In this document: in pieces, positions 21,986-33,615 of the stretch
Numbering within the stretch: the stretch's first letter is position 1
How the letters are laid out: each line of letters starts with the position of its first letter
Assembly: GCF_907164915.1 (NCBI RefSeq)
Contig: NC_061862.1
Coordinates: 35,217,522-35,281,521 of the forward strand
Source of the DNA: Impatiens glandulifera
Taxonomy: Eukaryota > Streptophyta > Magnoliopsida > Ericales > Balsaminaceae
Direction of reading: 5' to 3'
DNA: 64,000 nucleotides
Made by a program: the position numbers and the translations under genes
Notes under the pieces: generated by a model
What the model was told of the DNA's origin: nothing
Seen by the model: only the letters and a program-made list of their open reading frames with translations
Databases searched by the model: none

Positions 21986-24900
21986 ATGGAAACTAATACA
22001 AGTAGGATGATTAATTTGAATGGTTCTAATTATCATGTTTGGAAGGCAAAAATAGAAGATCTCCTATATGTGAAAGATTATTACTTACCTGTTTTTGCTA
22101 CTGATAAACCTGAGAATAAAACAGATGCAAAATGGACTATTTTGCATAGACAGGTTTGTGGATATATTCGGCAATGGGTGGAAGATAATGTGCTGAATCA
22201 TATTATTGGGGAGACACATGATCGAACTTTGTGGAACAAGCTTGAACAGTTGTATGCTCGGAAGACTGGGAACAATAAACTGTTCTTGATTAAGCAATTG
22301 ATCAAGTTACAGTACAAAGATGACACTCCTGTTACAGATCACTTAAATGCGTTTCAGGGCATTGTGAATCAGCTTTCAGGAATGGATATCAAGTTTGATG
22401 ATGAGATTCAAGGTCTATGGCTACTTGGTACATTACCGGATTCTTGGGAGACTTTTAGGGCATCCTTGTCCAACTCTGCACCGGATGGTATTATCACCAT
22501 GGAATTGGCTAAGGGCAGTGTTATGAATGAAGAGATGAGAAGAAAGTCACAGGATTCCTCTTCACAATCAGATGTCTTGGTCTTTGAAAAGCGGGGGAGA
22601 AGTCAGAGTAGAGGTCCGGGTTACAAAGGAAATCAGCGTGGTACTAGCAACTCCGGTAAAGGGAAGTATGCTAATATTGAGTATTACTATTGTGGTAAAA
22701 AGGGGCACACAGTAAAGTTCTGCAGATAGGCAAAGAAAGAGAACAAGAAGAAAAACTACAACAACCAGAACAACAATCAAAGGAAAGATGACGATGGTAG
22801 TGACAAGGTTGAAGTGAATACTATCACTAATGATTTCTTTGTTTGTTATGATGATAATTTGGTGAACTTTGCACATGATGAGGCGAGTTGGGTGATTAAC
22901 AGTGGAGCTTCGTGTCATGTTACATCACGAAGAGATTTTTATTCATCTTACACTCCAGGTGATTTTGGGGATGTCAAGATGGGTAATAGTGGGCTATCAA
23001 AGGTTGTTGGCATTGGAGAAGTCTGTTTGAAATTTGATACTGGAATGGAGTTGGTTTTACAAAATGTAAAACATGTCCCGGATATGAGATTAAATTTGAT
23101 TTCTACAGGTTTACTTGATGATGATGGGTACAACAACTACTTTGGTAATGGTTTGTGGAAACTCACTCGTGGTTCTTTGATTGTGGCAAGAGGTAAAAGG
23201 TGTTCAAAGTTGTATGTGGTACAACCAAAGATCTCCAAGAGCATTGTTAATGCTGTGGAGAATGCTGACATGACTGAGATATGGCATAAGAGACTTGGTC
23301 ATCTGAGTGAAAAGGGCATGGCTTTGTTGTCAAAGAAGGAAGTGTTATCAGGTGTAAATGATGTTCAGTTGAAGAGGTGTTCTCATTGTCTTGCAGGTAA
23401 ACAAAATAGAGTTTCCTTCAAGAGCCATCCTCCCTATAGAAGAGAGAACATACTTGATCTTGTTCATTCTGATGTTTGTGGTCCTATGAAGACAAAAACA
23501 CTTGGTGGTTGCTCATATTTTGTCACATTCATTGATGATCACTCCCGGAAGGTATGGCTTTATACTTTGAAGTCTAAAGATCAAGTTTTAGATGTGTTTA
23601 AGCAGTTTCATGCCTCAGTTGAGAGAGAGAGACTGGAAAAAAGCTCAAGTGTATTCGGACAGACAATGGAGGTGAATACATTGGACCATTTGATGCTTAC
23701 TGTAGAGAGCATGGTATTCGGCATCAAAAGACTCCTCCAAAGACACCACAGTTGAATGGCTTAGCAGAGCGGATGAACAGAACATTGGTTGAGAGAGTCA
23801 GATGTTTGCTTTCACATTCAGGGTTGTCGCGTTCCTTTTGGGGTGAAGCGTTGAACACGACAGTACATGTTATTAATCTAACCCCTTGTGTTCCTTTGCA
23901 GTTTGATGTTCCTAACAGGGTTTGGAGCGGCAAAGATGTTTCTTACAGTCACTTGCGAGTCTTTGGATGCAAGGCATTTGTGCATATTCCAAAAGATGAA
24001 AGGTCAAAGCTTGATGTGAAGTCTAAGCTTTGCGCGTTCCTCGGCTATGGCGATGATGAGTTTGGATATAGGCTTTATGATCCAGTTCAGAAGAAGCTTG
24101 TTCGAAGCCGGGATGTTGTGTTTATTGAAGATCAGATTTTGAAGGATGTTGAGAAGACAGAGACAATTCCTCGACATAGTGATGATCTTATTGATTTGGG
24201 TCCAGTTCATCTACAACATGTTGACACACAGGTTGGAGATGATGTTCCTATTGAAGACCATGGTACTGATGATATTGATGCTCAAGAGCAAGATGTAGAT
24301 GAAGTTGTTCATCCAGAGTTACCAGTTCCAGACATGCCACCATGTGTTCCACTCAGACGGTCTACGAGAGATCGTCATCCTTCTGTACGTTATTCTGCAA
24401 ATGAGTATGTTCTTCTCACTGATGAGGGGGAGCCTGAGTGTTATGCAGAAGCTATAGAAGATGAGCATAAGAAAGAATGGGTTGAAGCTATGCAAGATGA
24501 GATGAATTCCTTGTATAAGAACAATACTTATGAGTTGGTGAAGTTGCCTAAAGGCAAGAGAGCATTGAAGAACAAGTGGGTTTATAAGGTGAAGACTGAT
24601 GAGTTCACCTCACAACCTAGATACAAAGCTAGATTGGTGGTCAAAGGATTCAGCCAGAAAAAAGGTATTGATTTCGATGAGATTTTCTCTCCGGTAGTGA
24701 AGATGGGTTCTATTCGGGTGGTTCTCGGTTTAGCGGTCAGTCTTGATCTTGAGGTTGAGCAGATGGATGTCAAGACTGCTTTCCTTCACGGTGAAATGGA
24801 TAAAGAAATCTATATGGAGCAGCCTGAAGGGTTTCAGGTAGAAGGTAAAGAAGACTATGTGTGTAGACTTCAGAAAAGTCTATATGGGCTGAAGTAGGCA

Positions 24901-25995
24901 CCGAGACAGTGGTATAAGAAGTTTGAGTCTGTTATGGGGGAGCAAGGCTACCGAAAGACTACTTCAGATCATTGTGTTTTCTTTCAGAGGTTTGGTGATG
25001 ATGATTTCATCATTTTATTGCTTTATGTTGATGACATGCTTATCGTTGGCAAGAATGCAGGAAGAATTGCTAAGTTGAAATAGCAATTGAGCAAGTCTTT
25101 TGCAATGAAAGACTTGGGGCCTATGAAACAAATTCTTGGGGTACGGATCACTCGAGATAGAGCTGCCAAGAAGTTGCATATGTCACAAGAGCGATACATT
25201 GAGAAGGTGCTTTGTAGGTTTAACATGGACAAAGCTAAAGTGGTTAGTTCTCCTCTTACTACCAACTTTAAGCTAACAGATAAAGATTGTCCTACTTCAA
25301 AGGAGGACATTAAAGATATGGATAAGGTTCCATATGCCTCAGCGGTTGGTAGCTTGATGTATGCTATGGTATGTACAAGGCCAGATTTAGCTCATGCAGT
25401 TGGTGTTGTTAGTCGGTTTCTGTCAAATCCTGGTAGGAAGCATTGGGAAGCAGTTAAATGGATTCTCAGATATCTGCGCGGTACTTCCAAATTGGGTATC
25501 ACATTTGGAAATGAAAAGCCGGTGCTTATGGGATACACAAATTCTGATATGGCTGGAAATAAGGATAACATGAAATCCACTTCTGGATATTTGATGACAT
25601 TTGCAGGGGGAGCCGTTTCATGGCAATCAAGATTGCAAAAGTGTGTGGCCTTATCGACAACAGAGGCTGAGTATATGGCAGCAACGGAAGCGTGCAAAGA
25701 ACTATTGTGGTTGAAAAGATTTCTGCAGGAGCTTGGCTTCAAGCAACAGCGCTACGTGGTTCTTTATGATAATCAAAGTGCAATACACCTTGCTAAGAAT
25801 TCCATGTTTCATAAGAGAACGAAACATATTGATGTGCGGTATCATTGGATTAGAGAATCTCTTGAAGATGGGTTGTTTGAACTTGATAAAGTTCACACTG
25901 ATGATAATGGTTCCGATATGTTGACAAAGGCATTGGCAAGGGAAAAGTTAAAGGTGTGTTGTTCGATCGCCGGGATGGCGAACCTTTCCTCATAG
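21986..25995 (+). pseudogene. copia gag-pol polyprotein, disabled
   Basis: The ATG at 21986 opens gag ([20 protein letters not shown]). The zinc knuckle reads [14 protein letters not shown], its first Cys replaced by Tyr, and is followed at once by TAG (22727-22729). The same frame goes on to protease (WVINSGASCH, catalytic Asp now Asn), integrase (WHKRLGHLSE, CSHCLAGK, VHSD) and a two-base expansion of a GA run near 23630 that shifts the frame. Integrase completes in the new frame, then reverse transcriptase (QMDVKTAFLHGEM, YVDDMLIVG) with TAG at 24895-24897 and 25081-25083. RNase H follows (LSTTEAEYMAATEA, TKHIDVRYHWI), where YTNSDMAG has Asn for a conserved Asp. It ends at 25995. Domain order is gag-PR-IN-RT-RH, as in copia. 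Confidence 0.9.
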
Positions 25996-26014
25996 TCAGG
26001 AAAAGGGGGAGATT

Positions 26015-26736
26015 TGTTGGGTTTTTTGTTTCCTTAGTCCATGAGGAAAAGCCCAGCAAATAGGTCCATTTGGGCCCCACTTTATTCATTTATTTGGGAG
26101 CAATATAAAAGGGGAGAAATCTTCTTTTGCAAAAAATAAGAGCAAAAGAAAGAGAGAGAAAATCAAGAAAGAAAAAGAGGGGAAAAACTTCAATTTCAGC
26201 AGCCTTAGTATTTTGATGATTGCCGGAGTTTGCACCGTTGGATCGTTCTAGTTTTTGGACAGAAGCTTCACAACTTTTGGGCCAACATTCTGAACGGTGA
26301 AGATCGGATTCTGAGGTCTGGAGGTCGGGGTTTCATTGCCGGAACAGTAGCAGTGGTTTTTGGTGATATTCTTCCTTTCTTGTTCTTTGATTGTTTCTAT
26401 ATCCTTGATGTGCATGTTTCCAAGGGTATTATGAATTTGTATGCCTCTAGTATTGTCTAGAGAAGACTTTTGTATTGCTCTCTTACTGGTGATAGTGGAT
26501 TTTAAGCGGCACTAGGTGTCCCGTGGTTTTTTCCCATTGAGGGTTTTCCACGCTAAAATTCTGTGTTGTTTGTGTGTGCTTGCTTGGTGTGTTACTCACT
26601 GTTTTAGGGCTGTGTTGATTGCATTTTGCATACCTATTTGTTAGTTTCCTCACAGGTTTAAACGGTTTGGGAAAGTGTTGTCAAATGTAGAATAAATTCT
26701 GCATTTGTTGTTTACTGTTGTGGTGCATTTCCATCA
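26015..26736 (+). repeat. 3' LTR of Tnt1-like copia element
   Basis: 722 bp, same ends as the 5' LTR, flanked by target duplication CTATC. Confidence 0.93.
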
Positions 26737-26897
26737 CTATCCAGATGTAGCTACCTTTAATAAGCATAAGATGCTTTGTGGTATATAGTTGGAGAACAGC
26801 TTCATTTGAGTTCAATTATTATACATGTTATCTTCAGGAGATTTAGTACTATTTCCAATTTGATAACTTATTTAAGTTTTCTTACATTTATCTATAG

Positions 26898-27326
26898 ACA
26901 TTACATAAAATGTATGTAGTCAATGCTGGTCATGGCTTTGAGAAGATTTTGTGGCCTGCTGCACAGAAATCCATTAATCCAAAGACTTGCAAAAATACAG
27001 GTAAGGATTATGTTGAATGTATTTCTGAACCTTTTGCCTAATGCAAATTACCAAAATGGTCTGCTTACATGTTCTCGGATTTTCTTGGTAGGTTTTGGGG
27101 TCAAATTTTTTATCCAAGATACTCGAAACAATTGAGTAAAGGTTTGTTTTGCCTTGTTTGTCTCAAGTAGAAATCATCTTGGTCCTATGTAATTACAATT
27201 TCCCAATCTTCCTTCAGTCAACTTCCAGAATTTTTAGGTGGCTCATGCACATGTTCAACTGAAGGAGGGGGTGCCTGCAGGCTGCAGTATAGAAAGGGTC
27301 CATGGAACAATCCTGAAATTATAAAG
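26898..27326 (+). pseudogene. SEC14-like phosphatidylinositol transfer protein, three-exon fragment
   Basis: Exon 26898-27000 encodes TLHKMYVVNAGHGFEKILWP, then AAQKSINPKT; exon 27092-27141 encodes VLGSNFLSKILETIE and a stop; exon 27218-27326 encodes [18 protein letters not shown] and [10 protein letters not shown]. This is the second half of a CRAL-TRIO (SEC14) lipid-binding domain, whose family moves phosphatidylinositol between membranes. Exon borders are GT-AG. Two lesions are visible: two bases are missing before the AKIQ-equivalent segment at the end of the first exon, and a TAA replaces a Ser codon at the end of the second. I find no upstream or downstream exons. The copia element at 21213-26736 lies 156 bp upstream and may sit in what was an intron. 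Confidence 0.75.
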
Positions 27327-29317
27327 GTATTTAATGATTAAACTGTCCTATGCGGGTGCTGCTTTTTCTGGATTAAAGTATATATTAGAAGTTAGCAATC
27401 AGTATGAAATGAATTCTCTCTTCTTTTGTTCACCTGTAATCAATGAATACACAATTGTCATTTTATTAATTTTTGATGATTTTTTCTGACCAATTTTCTT
27501 TATTAATTTTTCTGGTCATTTTCTTGTAAATCGCAATATTAGTTGAAAAACGCTCTACGAGTTTACATTATTAGTCTTATTTATTTCTATTATGTATTTT
27601 TGGAATCCAATCCCAGGGGAACTCCGTATATATGCCGTCATCGTTTGTATAGACAGACTTTTTGGGTACTAAGATCCACCAAAGTCGAGAGGAAACAGCC
27701 CAGAGTTTGACTTTCTTTTGATGCCGGTTCAGTTGAGCCAATAGATTCCATAGGCGGGCCATGACATTCTTGTTTGGATGCTTGAATCGAACTCATCTCT
27801 TTATTTACATAACACTTTAAATGCACCTGTCAACACTTTATGAGAAAAACATTCATGTTTTCTCTTATTTTCTAGCTTGAACGGTTGCAAAATTCCTCAA
27901 CACACAAGGGAAGCATATTGGAACCAGAAAAGGCTTTTCATTTCAAGGCATAAAAAGAACATAGGCATTTTGTGAAAGAAGTGGCATGCATAGATCGGCT
28001 ATGCTGTGCTGAATTATGTCGAAAAAGGAAGGTTACCAATTCGCTTTATTAATTGATACGGGTGCAATTCTGATTCACTGGATTTACGATTAGCCGGCAA
28101 TATAGCAAGAAGATTCACTCTAATCCTAAGAGACCATAACACTTAATACTTTACCCTTGCCGAAATAGGAAGTATTTTATAAAATATTTGTGATTCAATT
28201 AACCCGAGAACCGAGAGAGTCCTTCTTGAATTAATTATTTATTTAGATTCCAATTTAGTAATCATGTATGATTATTATACTATCAAAAAATTATTTTATT
28301 ATAATATATTCAATCGTAGAAATTGAGTGTTTACGACACCATTTCAATACAACAATGGAAGTCCAATTCAATTGTTATTTGAAAAACACATAAATTAGTT
28401 CAAAATTTAAAACTAAAATTATATTTTACAATGGGAGAGAGTAAGATTGATTCATTATGACTCGTTAACATGTATTAATCAATTATGAACTTACAATTAA
28501 TACCAAGAAAGTTCGAAGATAAACAAAACCGAAATTAAACATTTTTATGAAATTAAAATTGACGGTTTTTATTTACTCAATCTCAATCAATATTGGAATA
28601 TGAGAATTGATTAACAACACATAAGGAATGAATTTGAATCATCAATTGCAATAAATAACTACACAATATAAAGATTGACCCAAATCGAGTTTCTATTAAA
28701 TTGAAGTATGTGTTACATGAATTTGGGACTATAAAAATTTAGAAGAGTTCTTTATATCCATAATAACATTCTAAAACTAACCTTGAATGTTGAATTGATC
28801 CAAATTCGAAATCCCCAATTTGAAGCTTCTTAGGATCTCCCTTTTCTCTATTTTGTGGTCTCTCCCTTTGTATTTATATTGCCCTTTACATAAGGATTCC
28901 AACGCAACAAACTTCAACCAATTTGGTTGAGAATGTTTTGACTAATTTTAATATTCCCCTTTGTGTTCTTCAATTTATTTAGGGAAAATTTGTCTTATTA
29001 GGTAGATTAAATTCGATGATTCCTTCTAGGAAAATGATCATTGTCATTCACTCTTCAAGTGGCTTCAAACGGTTTCAAATTTGGAGTCCTAAATCAAAAG
29101 TTATGATCTTTGAAAAATCATAAAAAAATTAGTTTAGCCATTTTCTTGGCTTCAACCGTGAACGTGAACGTGTAGTCGATGAACGCCCAAATGATCCAAT
29201 TTGCTAGGCTCCGTTTGATTTTATGATCATCACCCTTGTTTTTTTATTAAAATTATCCAAAACCTTGTATGATTTTTTGAGGATGACCTTCTCTAATAAC
29301 CAAATTCAAACTCAAAT

Positions 29318-29350
29318 TCTAACTCTAACTCTAACTCTAACTCTAACTCA
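29318..29350. repeat. (CTAACT)n short tandem repeat
   Basis: About five units of CTAACT, flanked by CAAACT variants. This is not the plant telomere repeat (CCCTAAA). Confidence 0.8.
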
Positions 29351-29969
29351 AACTCAAACAAGTGACACCAACACATGCTCATGTTGCCACCGCCAACCAT
29401 AGTTGCCGAGGAACTTTCGCGACTTTTTTTCAAAACATGCAAAATCAAAACAAATGTTCAATTTTAATATTTTTCCCAATCATATTTAATTCATTTATTT
29501 ATATAATACCACGATTTTGGTCTTATTCAAAATTTGTTCTAAGATTTAATAATTAATTTAGAATTCGACTAATATAAATTCAAAATTAATTATTATTAAT
29601 GTGCAATGAGTCATTATAAAAATATCTTCAAAATAATTTCGAAGCTCGAAATTTTAAAATATTATAAATTGAATGTAATAATAAATTTTTACAATTACCC
29701 TTACAAAATTTAGAGAGTAAAAAATAAAATTTGTAAAATGAAGAAAATACAATTTTTTTTTATAAAAGAGATAGAAGTTGATAAAAATAAAAACTAAAAT
29801 GAGTGAACTTAACTCATGAGGTTGGAGAAAATAAGTTCTTCATTTTTTATTATTTTAATGATTATGTGTATTAATAATTTTTTTTAATAATTAATTATAA
29901 ATATTTAAATCATTTTATTATAAAAAAAAGTGTGAGAAATAATTAAACATTTATAGTAAATTTTAATGA

Positions 29970-29977
<8 letters not shown>

Positions 29978-30037
<60 letters not shown>
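29978..30037. repeat. (AT)n microsatellite
   Basis: About 60 bp of AT dinucleotides. Confidence 0.95.
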
Positions 30038-30041
<4 letters not shown>

Positions 30042-30488
30042 TTTTGGTTCAATCTTACCTACATAATTTGAATATTTGTATAGTTTTTATAAAAAATATT
30101 TTTAGATTTTCACCCTTATTTATATTGATTAGTCATATTTTAAACATTTTTTTTAATCTAAAATTTTTATTATGATATTCTTTTTAACAAATATAATATA
30201 ATATTTTGATGTTGCAACCCTCTCCCAAGAGATATATATGATCATCTATTTTAATTATATTTTGAAATTATTTTCATGTATGATTAGTTGAGTTAAGCTA
30301 GTATATCTATATTTGTTCATTCTTTGTGCATTGTCATGTTTAAAATTAGTAAAGATTTCGTATGTGATAATTTAATAGATTAAAAGTCACTTATTCAACT
30401 CCTTGAATAGATATAAAAGTCATGATTTTGAGATTTCATAATAACTTTCTATATTAAAAAAAAATTATATTGAAAAAATAAACCAAAT

Positions 30489-31259
30489 AATAATCTAAAC
30501 AATGGAGAATAATAAGGTATCTTTGAATACAAAGAAATTGGATAAAATTTGGCATAATTCTAAGGGAGAGTTGTTATTCTATATATTTTCAATTATTTCA
30601 AATGTCTAAATAAGTACCACCCATTCAAATAAAAAAGAATAAAATACCCTTAATTATTAAAATATAAACTCTATTATATATTTATAAGATATCGATTTCT
30701 TTCCTATAAACTCTAACCCACCAACTAATAAGCATATTTCATATTCGGAATTCTTTCATTTGCTAATATTGGTTAGATATTTTGTCTTCAAATAAATTAC
30801 AGAAATATATATAAAATGATGTTACAAATAAATGAAATAAATAAAATATATGAAGAACATTATCACCGAATAAATAATCTAAACAATGGAGAATAATAAG
30901 GTATCTTTGAATACAAAGAAATTGGATAAAATTTGGCATAATTCTAAAGGAGAGTTGTTATTCTATATATTTTCAATTATTTCAAATGTCTAAATAAGTA
31001 CCACCCATTCAAATAAAAAAGAATAAAATACACTTAACTATTAAAATATAAACTCTATTATATATTTATAAGATATCGATTTCTTTCCTATAAACTCTAA
31101 CCCACCAACTAATAAGCATATTTCATATTCGGAATTCTTTCATTTGCTAATATTGGTTAGATATTTTGTCTTCAAATAAATTACAGAAATATATATAAAA
31201 TGATGTTACAAATAAATGAAATAAATAAAATATATGAAGAACAATATCACCGAATAAAT
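30489..31259. repeat. tandem duplication, two units of about 385 bp
   Basis: 30489-30875 and 30873-31259 are almost identical (AATAATCTAAACAATGGAGA to CACCGAATAAAT), with only a few substitutions, so the duplication is young. The unit resembles part of duplication copies A and B (GAGAATAATAAGGTATTT and following). Confidence 0.92.
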
Positions 31260-31434
31260 TGTTGATTCGAGGCATGTGCTTAGCACATTTCCCTTAAAAC
31301 AGTTCCATTGTCTCCCGTTTGTGCTGGAGCTTATCGCAGATGGCTGTCTCCCAGGGTACAACGAATCCTGTAGTGATTCTGCACTGAAATCACTACTCGT
31401 CGAACTTGATCAGCGTACCTGAACTATCACCGGG
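31260..31434. other. left flank of the Sirevirus insertion
   Basis: GC-richer sequence that continues, without the element, at 42065 (CCGGG shared). No coding match is recognised. Confidence 0.4.
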
Positions 31435-33567
31435 TGTTGGGTCAAATTATTTTGACTAAGTGTTGAAATAATTTATCCCCTAATATTTTGATGATGAAAT
31501 AATTTATAAGTTTCAATACAGGTGTATTGAGACAGCATGTTATTAGACTTGGATCTAATGAGGGTCATTAGACCGATTTTGATCTCCATTCGCATAAAAT
31601 TAGACGCAAGTCTAATGGAATTAGACGCACAGTCTAACTCAACGGAGTTAGACGGACAGTCTAATAGTCTAATGGAATTAGACGTGAGTCTAATAGAATT
31701 AGACGTACAGTCTAACTCATCGGAGTTAGACGTGTAAGTCTAATAGACGTGTAAAGAATTTGACGGGCAGTCTAATGAATACACGGAATTAGACGTGAGT
31801 CTAATAGAATTAGACGTACAGTCTAACTCATCGGAGTTAGACGTGTAAAGAATTAGACGGGTAGTCTAATGAATACACGGAATTAGACGTGAGTCTAATA
31901 GAATTAGACGTACAGTCTAACTCATCGGAGTTAGACGTGTAAGTCTAATAGAAGTGTAAAGAATTAGACGGGTAGTTTAATGAATACACGGAATTAGACG
32001 TGAGTCTAATAGAATTAGACGTACAGTCTAACTCATCGGAGTTAGACGTGTAAGTCTAATGGACGTGTATAGAATTAGACGAGTAGTCTAATGAATACAC
32101 GGAATTAGACGTGGTAGTCTAACTCAGTGGAGTTAGACGTACCAGTCTAATGGTTATGTTATAATTAGACGAGTTGTCTAATTAATTGAAAGTTAGACGT
32201 GAGTCTAACTCTTCAGACAAGTCTGAGGTAGAATCGGAATTAGACGTGGAAGTCTAACTCACTGGAGTTAGACGTGCCGGTCTAATGGTTATTATAATTA
32301 GACGGATTGTCTAATTAATTGAAAGTTATACGTGAGTCTAACTCTTTCAGACAAGTCTGAGGTAGAACCGGAATTAGACGTGGCAGTCTAACTCAGTAGA
32401 GTTAGACGTGCCGGTCTAATGGTTATTATAATTAGACGGGTTGTCTAATTAATTGAAAGTTAGACGTGGGTCTAACTCCTTCAGACAAGTCTGAGGTAGA
32501 ACCGGAATTAGACGTGTAGTCTAACTCAGTGGAGTTAGACGTACCCGTCTAATGGTTATGTAAATTAGACGCGAGTCTAATTATATTAGACCAGGCGGTC
32601 TAATAGACGTTTTTCATTAGAAGGAGCTGACTTATTTCATTAGACTGATTTTCCCAAATCCGTCTAACTGAAATACGTCTAATGCTCTATTCAAGCAGTA
32701 CGCTTGAATCTAGCATTTCTCCTACCCACGTGCTATAGCTGTACCCTACTTCTGTTCCACTTTCCTGTGAAGATTAGTACAACAGCTATATGCATCCAAT
32801 AAGGAATGCCACGTAAGAGAATTTTCCTCACATTACCCGTTTTGCAGGTACATCCCTGATGGAATATTCGGCGCACTACCAGTTCGGTACGGCCACGATC
32901 CTTATGCTCAGAACCTGCTGTGTACAATGGAGGCTTTCCAATAGAAGGGCGCCACGTATCATTCTTGAAGATTCGACCGTTAGCTCCTGCTCAGTATTTA
33001 ATCGATCCTTAGAGCAACGGACGAAGCACCGGATTTTGTCTTAACCAATCTTACGAACAAGCATTCTGATTTTGCAGAGAGAGACTACTCAATCATCTTG
33101 CTTACTGAACTTATTCTCTGAAGCTTCTTTCTGATTGTACTGTGTGTGAATCGAGAGAGAGAGCTAGAATCAAAACACCATTAGCTGAGTGATATTCTTC
33201 ATCTTCTTGTAATTGAACAGAAAGTATTCTGTTCAATAGTGAGATAAGTGTGTGTGTAAACTGTATTTGATTCTCATCATATAGTGAATCCTTCCGGTGG
33301 TTGGAAGAAGGGGTGACGTATGAGAGTTTCTCCGAACATCCATAAACAAACTGTTGTGTTCTTTATTTTCTGTCATCTTTTCATATTTCATCTTGTGCTT
33401 CAAACCTAAGTAAACAATTCCGCTTTGAATCTGTTTCAAGTGTTTACACAAGTTTGCGTAGAATAGAAAGCGAATTAAATCTCTAACATGATTTCTTTCA
33501 AACCGTTTTTCATAAGCCTTCATCCTTAGTCAGACCCCCGTCTCTATCGATAAAGTCAATCCTAACA
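31435..33567 (+). repeat. 5' LTR of Sirevirus, with palindrome array
   Basis: 2133 bp, TGTTGGGTCAAAT...CCTAACA. The first half (about 31540-32690) is filled with several dozen TTAGAC or GTCTAA heptamers, mostly arranged as hairpin-capable pairs such as ATTAGACGTGAGTCTAAT, within a larger unit of about 60-80 bp. The second half is unique sequence with a transcribed leader-like end. Confidence 0.92.
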
Positions 33568-33569
33568 AT

Positions 33570-33581
33570 TGGTATCAGAGC
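33570..33581 (+). other. primer-binding site (initiator tRNA-Met)
   Basis: TGGTATCAGAGC two bases after the 5' LTR. Confidence 0.9.
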
Positions 33582-33615
33582 CTTGGTCTATTCTCAAGCA
33601 TTAGGTTTCCAAAGC

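Larger units (their letters stand above)
21213..26736 (+). mobile_element. Ty1/copia LTR retrotransposon (Tnt1-like)
   Basis: Complete structure: 5' LTR 21213-21934, primer-binding site 21938-21949, gag-pol, purine tract AAAAGGGGGAGAT before 26015, 3' LTR 26015-26736, and target duplication CTATC (21208-21212 and 26737-26741). The LTRs differ at roughly fifteen positions by eye. The coding region has stops, a frameshift and active-site changes. Confidence 0.95.
27327..30488. other. intergenic AT-rich DNA
   Basis: No gene is recognised. It contains a hexanucleotide run of CTAACT (about 29318-29350), an (AT)n run, and at about 30210-30480 sequence related to the tRNA-associated dispersed repeat family seen near 2000, 8250 and 11600. 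The minus strand at about 28860-28880 has a TATA-like ATATAAATACAAAG but no ORF downstream. Confidence 0.5.

Noticed and set aside
27577..27830. Possible organellar rRNA-like stretch (AAAGTCGAGAGGAAACAGCC)
   Set aside because: The short motif resembles large-subunit rRNA sequence, but I could not extend it on either side. A search against plastid and mitochondrial genomes would decide.
28020..28090. FALLIDTGAILIH, a retropepsin-like DTGA motif
   Set aside because: Only about 15 residues before stops, with no neighbouring gag or reverse transcriptase; too short to call a retroelement.
29318..29350. Telomere-like repeat
   Set aside because: The unit is CTAACT, not the plant telomere unit CCCTAAA, and it is short.
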